The notes below the pieces were generated by a model, which worked only from the letters and a program-made list of their open reading frames with translations, was not told the DNA's origin and searched no databases. A stretch of 64,000 bases of DNA from Halorubrum hochsteinianum. GTDB lineage: Archaea > Halobacteriota > Halobacteria > Halobacteriales > Haloferacaceae. Shown piece by piece: positions 35,988 through 43,853 of the stretch. The position numbers were made by a program, and so were the translations under genes. The stretch is taken from the NCBI RefSeq assembly GCF_023702125.1, contig NZ_CP098415.1, forward strand, positions 620,001 to 684,000. The letters run 5' to 3'. Within the stretch, counting starts at the first letter, position 1. Each line of letters opens with the position of its first letter.

Positions 35988-36043
35988 GAACGGTGGGGTA
36001 TCGCACGCAGTCGTAAATCAATACACCGGTTCATCGCGCCGGC

Positions 36044-37057
36044 TCAGCCCTGCGCCTGCTCGATCGCGTCTTCGAGGATCCCCATCTGCTCCTCCTGCGT
36101 CTCCTCGGTGGCCGGGACGTAGCCCACGTCGCCGGCCACGAGGTCCTCGTTGGTCGTCTGCTCGACGAAGTACCGGGCGAACTCCGCGATGTGTTCCTCG
36201 CCCAGCGACTCGATCGACGGGTAGGTGAAAAGCGGCCGAGAAAGCGGCGTGTACTCGCCGGAAGACGCCGTTTCGAGGCTCGGCTCGACGGGACCGTCGC
36301 CGTCGTCAATGCCCAGCGCCTTCAGCTGGTCGGGGTTCTGGAAGTAGTACGCGAACCCGAAGTAGCCGATTGCGTACTCGTCGCCGGCAACCCCCTGCGC
36401 GATCGTGTTGTCCTGTTCGGTCGCCTGGTAGTCGCTAGTGTGACCCTCCTCGCCGAGGATCGCCTCGATGAAGTAGTCGTACGTGCCGGAGGTGTCGGCC
36501 GCGCCGAACCGCTCGATCTCCTCGTTCGGGAACTCGTCGCGGACCTCGTCCCACGTCTCGGCGGCGTCGGACCGCCAGATCTGCGCGAGCTCATCGGTCG
36601 TGAGCGAGTCGATCCAGTCGGCGTCGGGGTTGACGACGACCGTGAGCGCGTCGGTGGCCGCGACGAGTTCGACGTACTCGACGCCGTTCTCCGCGCAGAG
36701 CTCCTCCTCTTCCGGCTGGATCGGGCGGCTCGCGTTGTTGAAGTCCGTGTCGCCCGTACAGAAGAAGTTCGAGAAGCCGCCGCCGGACCCGGTCGAGCTG
36801 ATGTCGGGGTCGACGTCCGGATGCTGCGCGGCGAAGTCCTCCATGACCGCGCTCATCAGCGGGAACACCGTGCTCGATCCCGCGATGTTGATCGGGCCCG
36901 AGAGTTCGCCGTCGGAGCCGTCTCCGCCGTCGGAGCCGTCTCCGCCGTCCGAACTCTGGGTACAGCCCGCGAGTCCGAGCGCCCCCGCGCCGGCGAGCGC
37001 CGCGAGCGATTTCCGCCGGGTGATTCCCGTAGTGTCCGCGTCGTGGCTGGAAGCCAT
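36044..37057 (-). CDS. pstS: Phosphate-binding lipoprotein PstS
   Basis: 337 residues from the ATG at 37057 (a GTG one codon earlier is in frame). The N-terminus carries a twin-arginine signal (TRRKSLAALAGAGALGLAGC) ending in a lipobox Cys near 32. A Gly/Asp/Ser linker follows, then the phosphate-binding domain with INIAGSSTVFPLM and ISSTGSGGGFSNFF. It is exported folded, anchored outside by lipid, and delivers phosphate to PstCA. First gene of the pst operon; an IS element lies 180 bases upstream. Confidence 0.96.
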   Translation of the reverse strand: MASSHDADTTGITRRKSLAALAGAGALGLAGCTQSSDGGDGSDGGDGSDGELSGPINIAGSSTVFPLMSAVMEDFAAQHPDVDPDISSTGSGGGFSNFFCTGDTDFNNASRPIQPEEEELCAENGVEYVELVAATDALTVVVNPDADWIDSLTTDELAQIWRSDAAETWDEVRDEFPNEEIERFGAADTSGTYDYFIEAILGEEGHTSDYQATEQDNTIAQGVAGDEYAIGYFGFAYYFQNPDQLKALGIDDGDGPVEPSLETASSGEYTPLSRPLFTYPSIESLGEEHIAEFARYFVEQTTNEDLVAGDVGYVPATEETQEEQMGILEDAIEQAQG

Positions 37058-37162
37058 CACCTGTTCGTGGGCGAGTTCCGGTTAAGTAGTATGCTATGAG
37101 GAGTACGGGGTCGCGGGTACGGCAGGGTACGGCTACGTTTGGCTCGGTACGCTATATAGAGC
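37058..37162 (-). promoter_or_regulatory. pst operon promoter with phased GGTACG repeats
   Basis: GGTACG (plus-strand reading) starts at 37116, 37126 and 37146, spaced 10 and 20 bases, that is one and two helical turns. A further GTAC core lies at 37103. Two TATA-like segments exist: ACTACTTAACC on the minus strand about 25-30 bases before the ATG (leaderless model), and CTATATAG at about 37152-37159 (leader of roughly 70 bases). The phased repeats fit an activator or repressor array for phosphate control; this is inference. Confidence 0.5.
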
Positions 37163-37239
37163 TACATAGATTACCGGCCGTGGCCGGCGAGGCGAGCACG
37201 TCGGCGTCTCACCGCGTCGAACCCGACCGGGAACCGGCA

Positions 37240-37929
37240 GTGTTCAGATAAGCTGATTCCATGCGAAGGCGAACGATCTGAGCCACTCGTTTGCTGTTTC
37301 TGCTTTGGCGTTGCTAAAACAGTTTGAGAAACTGGTAGTTCTGCGTTTTATCTCACGAAAAACACGTTCGACGCTGTTTCGATTTCCATGTCGTTCGTAT
37401 CTGAAATCGAGGCCGTGTTTGTCACAAGCTCGGTGGAGTGGAACCGCACCATCAACGAGAAAGATCGCGTCATCTACGTCGTGTTTGTCGCGGAGTTCCG
37501 TGAAGAACTGATCTGCGATCACGTTCGTTCTTGTTGGCTCAAGCTTTGTATGTAGCAAATCGTTTGACTGAGGATCGACAGCAGCGTACAGCCAGTATTG
37601 TTCATCATCGAGCTGAATCACAGTCTCGTCAACCGCAACGTGATTCGGGCTCCGACCAGCTTCCGGCTGTAGATCGGCTTTGTGTACCCAGTTATGAACG
37701 GTGGATCGAACTCGATCAACACCAAATACCTCAAGAAATGAAACAGTATTCGAAAGCGACAGTCCAGACAAATGGAGCTGAATACTGAGCTTCATCAACA
37801 GTTTCGGTGTTGCCTCTCGCTCCACAGACTCTAAGTTGATCTCGTCTAAACAGCCGCTGAGGCGGTCGTTTTCGGGCATAGATCACTTTGAAAACGCACC
37901 GCCTCACCTTTCAAACCTTATCTGAACAC
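37240..37929 (-). mobile_element. IS6-family insertion sequence
   Basis: A 690-bp element bounded by perfect 13-base inverted repeats GTGTTCAGATAAG (37240-37252) and its complement (37917-37929). It encodes one complete transposase and is clearly lower in GC than its surroundings. The 8-base target duplication expected for IS6 is absent; the flanks share only CCGGGAACCGG at 37227-37237 and 37934-37944, not abutting the ends. It lies between pstS and a small conserved gene. Confidence 0.88.
37244..37879 (-). CDS. IS6-family (ISH15-like) transposase
   Basis: 211 residues, apparently intact. A DDE recombinase with Asp in HVAVDETVIQL, Asp in IFLVDGAVPLH and Glu in NSVERVFREIKRRT, followed by the conserved KRRTTSF segment and a WLRSFAFAWNQLI C-terminus. 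The N-terminus has a helix-turn-helix region (LSNTVSFLEVFGVDRVRSTV). Size and layout match the short haloarchaeal IS6 group. Confidence 0.92.
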   Translation of the reverse strand: MPENDRLSGCLDEINLESVEREATPKLLMKLSIQLHLSGLSLSNTVSFLEVFGVDRVRSTVHNWVHKADLQPEAGRSPNHVAVDETVIQLDDEQYWLYAAVDPQSNDLLHTKLEPTRTNVIADQFFTELRDKHDVDDAIFLVDGAVPLHRACDKHGLDFRYERHGNRNSVERVFREIKRRTTSFSNCFSNAKAETANEWLRSFAFAWNQLI

Positions 37930-37984
37930 CGCCCCGGGAACCGGGACGTGGTTTTAAGTCCCCGTACCGGGAGACACCGGACGA

Positions 37985-38281
37985 ATGGTCCCTCCCACGA
38001 CCGACGGGCCGCCGGCACCGACGACCTCCCGAGAGGAGGCGTGGGTGGCTCACGCGGCGCTGCTCGACGCCGCGCGGAACGCGACCGAGGACGCCGAGCC
38101 GTACCGCGGGCCGCTCGAATCGATCGAGCGCGGCGAGCCGCTCGACGGCGAGGGCGTCGCCGTGCTCCGCGACGCGCTCGTCGACTACCTCGGCGACGCG
38201 CCGGTCCGCGACCGCGCCCCCGGACGGGCGCTGTTGCGGCGCACCGACGACGCGGCGGACGCGCAGTCGCGGCGGGCCTGA
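37985..38281 (+). CDS. Small conserved-type acidic protein
   Basis: 98 residues: a Pro/Thr-rich start, then a helical region REEAWVAHAALLDAARNATED and VAVLRDALVDYLGDAP, ending in a basic tail. Codon use and acidity are typical of the genome and it lies alone between the IS element and the Fe-S oxidoreductase. It resembles small haloarchaeal hypothetical proteins but I do not recognise a function. Confidence 0.65.
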   Translation: MVPPTTDGPPAPTTSREEAWVAHAALLDAARNATEDAEPYRGPLESIERGEPLDGEGVAVLRDALVDYLGDAPVRDRAPGRALLRRTDDAADAQSRRA

Positions 38282-38327
38282 GCCCCGAACGGCGTCGACA
38301 CCGCGGCACGGAGCCGGAACGGTCCCG

Positions 38328-40508
38328 TTACGCCTCGACGGCCTCGATCAGCAGCTCCGCCACGTCGACGATCTCCACGTCGTCCTCGAAGTCTCCGGTC
38401 TTGCGACCGTCCTCGAACATCGTCGTACACATCGGGCAGGCGACGACGAACTTCTCTATCGCCGCGCCCGCGTCGGTGTCCTCGACCGCCTCGCGGAGCC
38501 GTTCCTCGCTCGGTTTCACCGCCTCGTCGTGTTCGGTCCAGAGCCCGCCGCCGCCCCCGCCGCAGCAGAACGAGTCGTCGCGCGAGCGCGGCATTTCGTA
38601 CAGCTCCGCGCCCGTCGCGCGGATCAGCTCGCGGGGGGCCTCGTACTCGTCGTTGTACCGGCCGAGGTGACAGGGGTCGTGGTAGGTGACGGTGTAGTCG
38701 AGCTCGTCGCCCGACAGGTCGAGCCGGCCGTCGTCGACGAGCCCCTCGACGACCTGCGTCCAGTGGAACACGTCGACCTCTCCGTCCGGGTTCCACGGCT
38801 CCTCGCGGTCGAACGGCATCATCGGGTCGTCGGCGAACTCCGCGAAGTCGACCTCGGGGTACTCGTTTTTGATCGTGTTGTACGAGTGCGGGTCGGTACA
38901 GACGATATTCTCGAACTCGCAGTCCGCGAAGGTCTCGACGTGGTGCCCGGCGAGTTCGAGGTAGAGGAACTCCTCGCCGATCCGGCGGATGTCGTTGCCG
39001 TCCGTCTTCTCGTCGTCGAACAGGATGCCGAAGGACACGTCCGCCTCGTCGAACAGTCGGGCGAGCGCGCGGGCGACCTTCTTGTTTCGGTCGTCGAAGC
39101 TCGGGTAGTCGCCGACGTACCAGAGGTACTCGACCGACTCCTCGCGGGCGTCGGGCACGTCGACGGAGTCGTCCAGCTCGTCCGCCCAGTCGCCCCGAGC
39201 CGACTGCGACTCGCCGAAGGTGTTCCCCTTCCCCATCACGTCCTGAAACACGTCCTGGAGGTTCGAGTCGACCGCCCCCTCGTCGACGAGCTGGCGGTTC
39301 ATCTTCGTGAAGGAGGTGAGGTGTTCGATGTCGACCGGGCAGGCGTCCATACACGCCATACAGGACATACACGACTCCATCGACTCGGCGTCGATCACGC
39401 CGCCCTCGTCGGCGACGATGGGGACGGTTCCGCCATCTGCGCTCGCGACCCCGCCGTCGGTCGCGATCGGGCCGTTCCCACCGCCCGCTCCGGCCACCGG
39501 ATCGTCGCTGACGGACTCGCGGTACGCCTTCAGGTCGAGGATGACGTTCCGCGGGTCGAGGTTGCGGCCGACCGTGTCGGCGGGGCAGGCGTCGGTACAG
39601 CGGCCGCACTTCGTACAGGCGTCGCCGTCGAGCAGCTCCTTCCACGTGAAGTCCTCCAGCGACTCCGCGTTGGTGTGATCGAGGTCCGCGGGGACGTTCG
39701 GGAGCCGCGCGCCCGCCTTCTCGTCGCGGACGACGACGTTGGCGAACGAGGAGATCATGTGGAACGGCTTCGCGTACGGGATCCACGCGACGAACGCGAA
39801 CGCCAGCAGCGAGTGGCTCCACCAGAGGACGCCGTAGACGGCCTCCGCGCCCGCCGCCGTGAGCCCCGCCGCCTGCAGCCCGGTGGCGAGCGCCATCCCG
39901 ACGAAGCTCACCGTCTCGGTCGCCCGCCCCGGCTGGCCGACCATGCTCACGCCCTCGACGAGGAAGCCGCCGACGCCGAGCAGGAACAGGGTCCAGAGGA
40001 ACGCGTCGTCCTCCAGCGAGGTGTGTTTGCCCCAGAGCCGCCCCTCGCGGCTCCGGTAGCGCCGGTAGCCGGCCATGCCGACGCCGACGACGAACAGCAG
40101 GCCGAACGCGTCGACGGCGAACTGGTAGGCCAGATAGAAGTCGCCGACCCAGAACGACTCGCCCGTGAGCGGGCGGTAGAGGTCGATGTCGATCCCGAGG
40201 ATGGTCGTCGCGACGAGCAAGACGAGGAAGCCCCAGAGGACGAACGTGTGCATCACGCCGGCGTACAGGTCCCCGTCGAACTGGTTCTCGTTCGAGAGGA
40301 CCGTCTTCGTCGCGGCGACGGCCCGACCGGGGAGGTTCGAGAGCCGATCGCGCGGGTCCGCGCTCCCGCGGGCGTACGCGGCAAAGCGCGCGTAGACGCC
40401 GTAGAGGAACACCAGGACCGCGACCGCGGCGAGCCAGTAGAACGCGGCCTTCCCGACCGGACCGACCGTCCAGAAGGTCTCGCGGGTGGCCGCCTGTAGG
40501 GGAGTCAT
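38328..40508 (-). CDS. Membrane Fe-S oxidoreductase, FadF/HdrD-like (candidate ETF:quinone oxidoreductase)
   Basis: 726 residues. The N-terminal 260 residues form a NarI-like membrane domain with about five helices and His residues suitable for heme. Two ferredoxin-type cysteine motifs follow (CTKCGRCTDACPAD and CMSCMACMDACPVD), then two HdrD/CCG-type domains. The second CCG domain has its cysteines (DPCHLGRY, FCCGGGGGG, CPMC). In the first they are replaced (YVGDYPSFDDR, KTDGND, DPHSYN). This architecture is that of proteins proposed to pass electrons from ETF to menaquinone in fatty-acid oxidation; etfBA lies 18 kb away. The role is inference from family. Confidence 0.85.
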   Translation of the reverse strand: MTPLQAATRETFWTVGPVGKAAFYWLAAVAVLVFLYGVYARFAAYARGSADPRDRLSNLPGRAVAATKTVLSNENQFDGDLYAGVMHTFVLWGFLVLLVATTILGIDIDLYRPLTGESFWVGDFYLAYQFAVDAFGLLFVVGVGMAGYRRYRSREGRLWGKHTSLEDDAFLWTLFLLGVGGFLVEGVSMVGQPGRATETVSFVGMALATGLQAAGLTAAGAEAVYGVLWWSHSLLAFAFVAWIPYAKPFHMISSFANVVVRDEKAGARLPNVPADLDHTNAESLEDFTWKELLDGDACTKCGRCTDACPADTVGRNLDPRNVILDLKAYRESVSDDPVAGAGGGNGPIATDGGVASADGGTVPIVADEGGVIDAESMESCMSCMACMDACPVDIEHLTSFTKMNRQLVDEGAVDSNLQDVFQDVMGKGNTFGESQSARGDWADELDDSVDVPDAREESVEYLWYVGDYPSFDDRNKKVARALARLFDEADVSFGILFDDEKTDGNDIRRIGEEFLYLELAGHHVETFADCEFENIVCTDPHSYNTIKNEYPEVDFAEFADDPMMPFDREEPWNPDGEVDVFHWTQVVEGLVDDGRLDLSGDELDYTVTYHDPCHLGRYNDEYEAPRELIRATGAELYEMPRSRDDSFCCGGGGGGLWTEHDEAVKPSEERLREAVEDTDAGAAIEKFVVACPMCTTMFEDGRKTGDFEDDVEIVDVAELLIEAVEA

Positions 40509-40612
40509 GATCGATCACCGGGATACGGTCGGGTTAAAACTTGCCACAACGCGGAGTTCGTCGCTCGGCGTTCACGCGGTTTCGGGACGCCGCGCCGGCG
40601 ACGGCGGTCGGC

Positions 40613-41326
40613 TCACGCGACCCGCAGGAGCGCGGCCGCGAGCAGGGCGGCCGCGAGCGCGAGCGCCGGGGCGTCGACGCGGCGGAACGCCAGCCGCGGG
40701 AGCGTCGGGTTCCACGCGAAACACCGGGCGACGAGCGCCGTTCCGAGGCGGTCGGCGCGCCCGAACGCCCGGTTTATCCCCGCGACGGCGACGATCCGCA
40801 TCCGGTCGCGGAGCGGTCGCTCGCCGCCGCCGCGGGCCCGCATCGCCTCGCGCGCGGACAGCAGGTCTCGCTTCAGCAGGGGCAGGAACCGGAACACGAG
40901 GGCGACGCCGACCCCGAGGAACTGCCCCGGCTTTCCCGGGACCGTCCGCTGGACCGCCGCGCGCGACTCCCGGACCGGCGTCGAGCGGACGTACGCGGCC
41001 GCGACGACGAGTATCAGCAGGACGCGGTAGCTCGCCAGCCCGGTCGCGGCCGCGTCGCCGAGGTCGAACCACGGGTCGCCGGGGGTCGCGCCCGCGACGA
41101 GGGGCGCGACGAGCAGGAAGGGGAGCGCGAACCGATACGCCCAGAGGTCCCGCGGCCCGCCCCCGGCGAGCGCGAGGCAGCCGGCCGCCACGAGCGTGAG
41201 GACGGCGAGTCCGCGAGGGGCGGTGTACGCGTACGCGACGACCGCGAAGGCGACCTGAACGAGGAGCTTCGACCGGGGGTCGAGCCGGTGCGCGAACGCG
41301 TCGTCGGGGACGTACGAGAGGGTCAC
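40613..41326 (-). CDS. bioN: ECF transporter transmembrane T component (BioN-like)
   Basis: 237 residues, about five helices. The cytoplasmic coupling helices carry AREAMRARGG near 160 (the Ala-Arg-Gly signature); the second copy is ALVARCF, with Cys instead of Gly. Last gene of bioY-bioM-bioN; its start overlaps the ATPase stop (ATGA). It couples ATP hydrolysis to the substrate-binding S component. Biotin specificity comes from linked bioY. Confidence 0.9.
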   Translation of the reverse strand: MTLSYVPDDAFAHRLDPRSKLLVQVAFAVVAYAYTAPRGLAVLTLVAAGCLALAGGGPRDLWAYRFALPFLLVAPLVAGATPGDPWFDLGDAAATGLASYRVLLILVVAAAYVRSTPVRESRAAVQRTVPGKPGQFLGVGVALVFRFLPLLKRDLLSAREAMRARGGGERPLRDRMRIVAVAGINRAFGRADRLGTALVARCFAWNPTLPRLAFRRVDAPALALAAALLAAALLRVA

Positions 41327-42108
41327 GGCGGCTCCGTCCGTCCCGGCGACGGGTCCTGCCCCGCCTCGAAGGCGGCCGGCACCCGCACGTCGAGGCCGGG
41401 GAGGTCGGCGACCGCGCGCTCTGGGGGCGCGTCGACGGCGACCCGCCCGTCGGCGAGGCCGACGACGCGGTCCGCGAGCGCGAGCACGTCGCGCAGGTCG
41501 TGGGTGACGACGACGACCCCGACGCCGTCGGCGCGGAGGTCGCGGAGCCGAGCCACGACGGACCGCCGTGCGGGCTCGTCGAGTCCGGTGAACGGCTCGT
41601 CGAGCACGAGGTGGTCCGGCTCCATCGCCAGCGCGCCCGCGATCGCGACGCGCTCGCGCTCGCCGCCCGACAGCGACGCGATCCGGTCGTCCCCGCGGCC
41701 TCGCATGTTCACGGCGTCGAGCGCGGCGTCGACGCGGCGGTCGATCTCGGCGCGGTCGAGTCCGAGGTTCTCCGGCCCGAACGCGACGTCGCCGCCGACG
41801 GTCGCTGAGACGATCTGGTCGCGGGGGTCCTGAAAGACCATGCCGACCGCGGTTCGGGCGGCGAGGGCGTCGTCCGCGACCGGGGTCCCGTTGACCGCGA
41901 CCGCGCCCTCGTCGGGGTCGACGAGCCCGTTGAACGTCCGCACGAGCGTCGTCTTGCCGGAGCCGTTCGCGCCCGCGATCGCGACGAACTCGCCGTCGGG
42001 AAGCGACAGCGAGACGTCGTCGACGGCGACGACGCCGGAGTCGGGGTCGCCCTCCGCACCCGGGCCGCCGCCGCCGTACCGCACGGTGAGGCCGTCGACG
42101 TCGATCAC
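41323..42108 (-). CDS. bioM: ECF transporter ATP-binding protein (BioM-like)
   Basis: 261 residues. Walker A GANGSGKTTL near 46, Q-loop VFQDPRDQI, signature LSGGERERVAIAGA, Walker B HLVLDEP. Only one ATPase gene is present, so it probably works as a homodimer, as in BioMNY. It starts four bases after bioY and overlaps bioN. CbiO-type sequence, but the biotin assignment follows from bioY and the operator. Confidence 0.92.
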   Translation of the reverse strand: MIDVDGLTVRYGGGGPGAEGDPDSGVVAVDDVSLSLPDGEFVAIAGANGSGKTTLVRTFNGLVDPDEGAVAVNGTPVADDALAARTAVGMVFQDPRDQIVSATVGGDVAFGPENLGLDRAEIDRRVDAALDAVNMRGRGDDRIASLSGGERERVAIAGALAMEPDHLVLDEPFTGLDEPARRSVVARLRDLRADGVGVVVVTHDLRDVLALADRVVGLADGRVAVDAPPERAVADLPGLDVRVPAAFEAGQDPSPGRTEPP

Positions 42109-42112
42109 GGCG

Positions 42113-42694
42113 TCAGGCCGCGGTGATCGCGTCGGACCGGACGATCCCGACCGCGGCGGCGATCTTCGCGGCCTCCGCCGGCAGGAACACCACCGCGCCC
42201 TGGAAGACCGCCTCGCCGAGCGCGAGGTCGAGCGAGAGGACCAGTCCGACCACGCCGAGCGCGTAGATGACGAGCGTGCCGACGACCGTCGCGGCGAGGA
42301 GCGTCGGAAGGCGGACGGCGTCGAGGTCCCGGAGCGCGAGGCCGCGGTGGACGATCCCGCCGACGAGCGCGGCCGCGATCGGGTACGACCAGAGGTAGCC
42401 CGCGCTGTCTCCGACGAGCGCGGCGAACCCGGCCGAGCCGCCGGCGAACACCGGCGCGCCGAGCGCGCCCGCGAGGAGGTAGAGGGCGAGCGCGAGGCCG
42501 CCCCACAAGGGGCCGAGGAAGATCCCGGCGAGGAAGACGCCGAGCACCTGTAGCGTCACCGGCGCGGGAGACAGCGGGAACGGGAACGATACGTACGCGA
42601 ACGCCCCGACGAGCGCCGCGAACAGCGCGGCGCGCGCGAGGTTCGTCGCCGCCTCGTCGCCGACGAGGTCGACGGACTCTGTGTTCGTTGCCAT
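42113..42694 (-). CDS. bioY: Biotin transporter S component BioY
   Basis: 193 residues from the ATG at 42694, six helices. The BioY features SFPFPLSPAPVTLQVLGVFLAG (PxPxTLQ-type substrate-site segment, shortened here), GAPVFAGGSAG and SAGYLWSYPIAA are clear. It binds biotin with high affinity and is energised by BioMN. A BirA-like inverted repeat lies 10-47 bases upstream, indicating biotin-dependent repression. Confidence 0.95.
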   Translation of the reverse strand: MATNTESVDLVGDEAATNLARAALFAALVGAFAYVSFPFPLSPAPVTLQVLGVFLAGIFLGPLWGGLALALYLLAGALGAPVFAGGSAGFAALVGDSAGYLWSYPIAAALVGGIVHRGLALRDLDAVRLPTLLAATVVGTLVIYALGVVGLVLSLDLALGEAVFQGAVVFLPAEAAKIAAAVGIVRSDAITAA

Positions 42695-42703
42695 ACCTGA
42701 ACG

Positions 42704-42741
42704 GACTCGTAAACTCACTTGAACGTAATGGTTTACGAGTC
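42704..42741. promoter_or_regulatory. BirA-like biotin operator upstream of bioY
   Basis: Perfect 11-base inverted repeat GACTCGTAAAC (42704-42714) and GTTTACGAGTC (42731-42741), separated by 16 bases. It matches the bacterial BirA pattern (TTGTAAAC...GTTTACAA) closely apart from one symmetrical base. Its position ten bases upstream of the bioY ATG would block transcription when occupied. Some archaeal biotin ligases carry an HTH domain; birA is not in this window. Confidence 0.75.
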
Positions 42742-42839
42742 GGCCGGGTCGGTGCTGGCCCCGGATCGGCGGCCCCGGTACTACTCTGATAATCCACGGA
42801 TAATAACGTTCATAGCCGCGCGACGTTCACGACGCGAGT

Positions 42840-43055
42840 ATGCCCAAGATAAGCGTCGAGATCCCGGCGGAGCTGCTCGCCGACCTCGACGAACACGTCG
42901 GCGACGACGGGAAGTTCGTGAACCGAAGCGACGCGGTGCGCGCGTCGATCCGCAAGAACCTCGACCTGCTCGACGAGATCGACGCCCGCCACGACCGGCT
43001 CGACGACGACGCGTCGGCGACGGGGAGCGAGGCGACGGAGGACGCCGATGAGTAG
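42840..43055 (+). CDS. Ribbon-helix-helix (CopG-type) regulator
   Basis: 71 residues. MPKISVEIPAELLADLDEHV forms the beta strand and first helix, and NRSDAVRASIRKNL the second helix of an RHH domain. An acidic tail follows. It overlaps the downstream transporter gene by eight bases, so the two are coupled and it may regulate that gene. AT-rich segments GATAATCC and GGATAATAACG about 35-50 bases upstream are the probable promoter. Confidence 0.88.
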   Translation: MPKISVEIPAELLADLDEHVGDDGKFVNRSDAVRASIRKNLDLLDEIDARHDRLDDDASATGSEATEDADE

Positions 43056-43773
43056 CCGGGCCGGGGAGGCGAGCAGTCCCTTCCGGACCGACCCGCTGGA
43101 CCGGTCGGCGGTCGCGGCGGTGGCGCTGATCACGCTGTTCACGGTGGCGCTGGCGACCTCGCAGCTCACCGCCGCGAAGGTGCTCGCCCTGCCGCTCCCG
43201 TTCGCGCTGCCGGTCGTCGGCCCGGAGATCACGCTGCCGGGGGCCGCGCTCGCGTACGCGCTGACCTTCCTCGCGTCGGACTGCTACGCGGAACTGTACG
43301 GGCGGCGCGCCACGCAGGTCGTCGTCAACGTGGCGTTCCTCGCGAACTTCCTCGTGCTGGCCCTGGTGTGGTCGACGCTCGCAGCTCCCGGGGTCGACCC
43401 CGAGGTGTCGGCCGCCTTCCAGACCGCGCTCGGCCCGGCGGCGAACGTCGTCGTCGGCAGCCTGCTGGCGTACGTCGTCAGCCAGAACTGGGACGTGTTC
43501 GTCTTCCACGCGATCCGCGACCGAACGGGCGAACGCATGCTGTGGCTCCGCAACCTCGCGTCGACGGCGACGAGTCAGGCGCTGGACACGGTGATCTTCG
43601 TCGGCGTCGCCTTCTACGCCGCCCCGATCCTGCTCGGCGTCGGGTCCCCGCTCCCCGGGAGCGTCCTCCTCGGGCTCGGTATCGGACAGTACCTCCTCAA
43701 GCTCGCGATCGCCGTGCTGGACACGCCGGTCGTCTACCTCGTCGTCGGAACGGTCCGGAACCGAACGCCGTAG
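43048..43773 (+). CDS. Queuosine precursor transporter family protein (YhhQ/VUT)
   Basis: 241 residues, about six helices. Diagnostic segments are ATSQLTAAKVLALPLPFALP, the YALTFLASDCYAELYG block, SQNWDVFVFHAIRDRTG and LRNLASTATSQALDTVIFVG. The family imports 7-deazaguanine precursors (preQ0/preQ1); in archaea these feed archaeosine or queuosine-like modification. Coupled to the upstream RHH gene. Confidence 0.92.
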   Translation: MSSRAGEASSPFRTDPLDRSAVAAVALITLFTVALATSQLTAAKVLALPLPFALPVVGPEITLPGAALAYALTFLASDCYAELYGRRATQVVVNVAFLANFLVLALVWSTLAAPGVDPEVSAAFQTALGPAANVVVGSLLAYVVSQNWDVFVFHAIRDRTGERMLWLRNLASTATSQALDTVIFVGVAFYAAPILLGVGSPLPGSVLLGLGIGQYLLKLAIAVLDTPVVYLVVGTVRNRTP

Positions 43774-43853
43774 CCGACTCGGCCGAGCGGCCGACGGACC
43801 GGGGTTCCACGAGCGCAAGAGACTTACCGCCCGCTCCCGTGTGAACCGTAAGC

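Noticed and set aside
37227-37944. The 11-bp CCGGGAACCGG pair as an IS target duplication.
   Set aside because: It does not abut the inverted repeats, gaps differ on the two sides (2 and 4 bases) and the length does not fit the 8-base duplication of IS6.
37885-38670. A plus-strand frame beginning at the IS end and running into the Fe-S oxidoreductase.
   Set aside because: Arg-rich shadow of the small gene at 37985 and of the oxidoreductase on the other strand.
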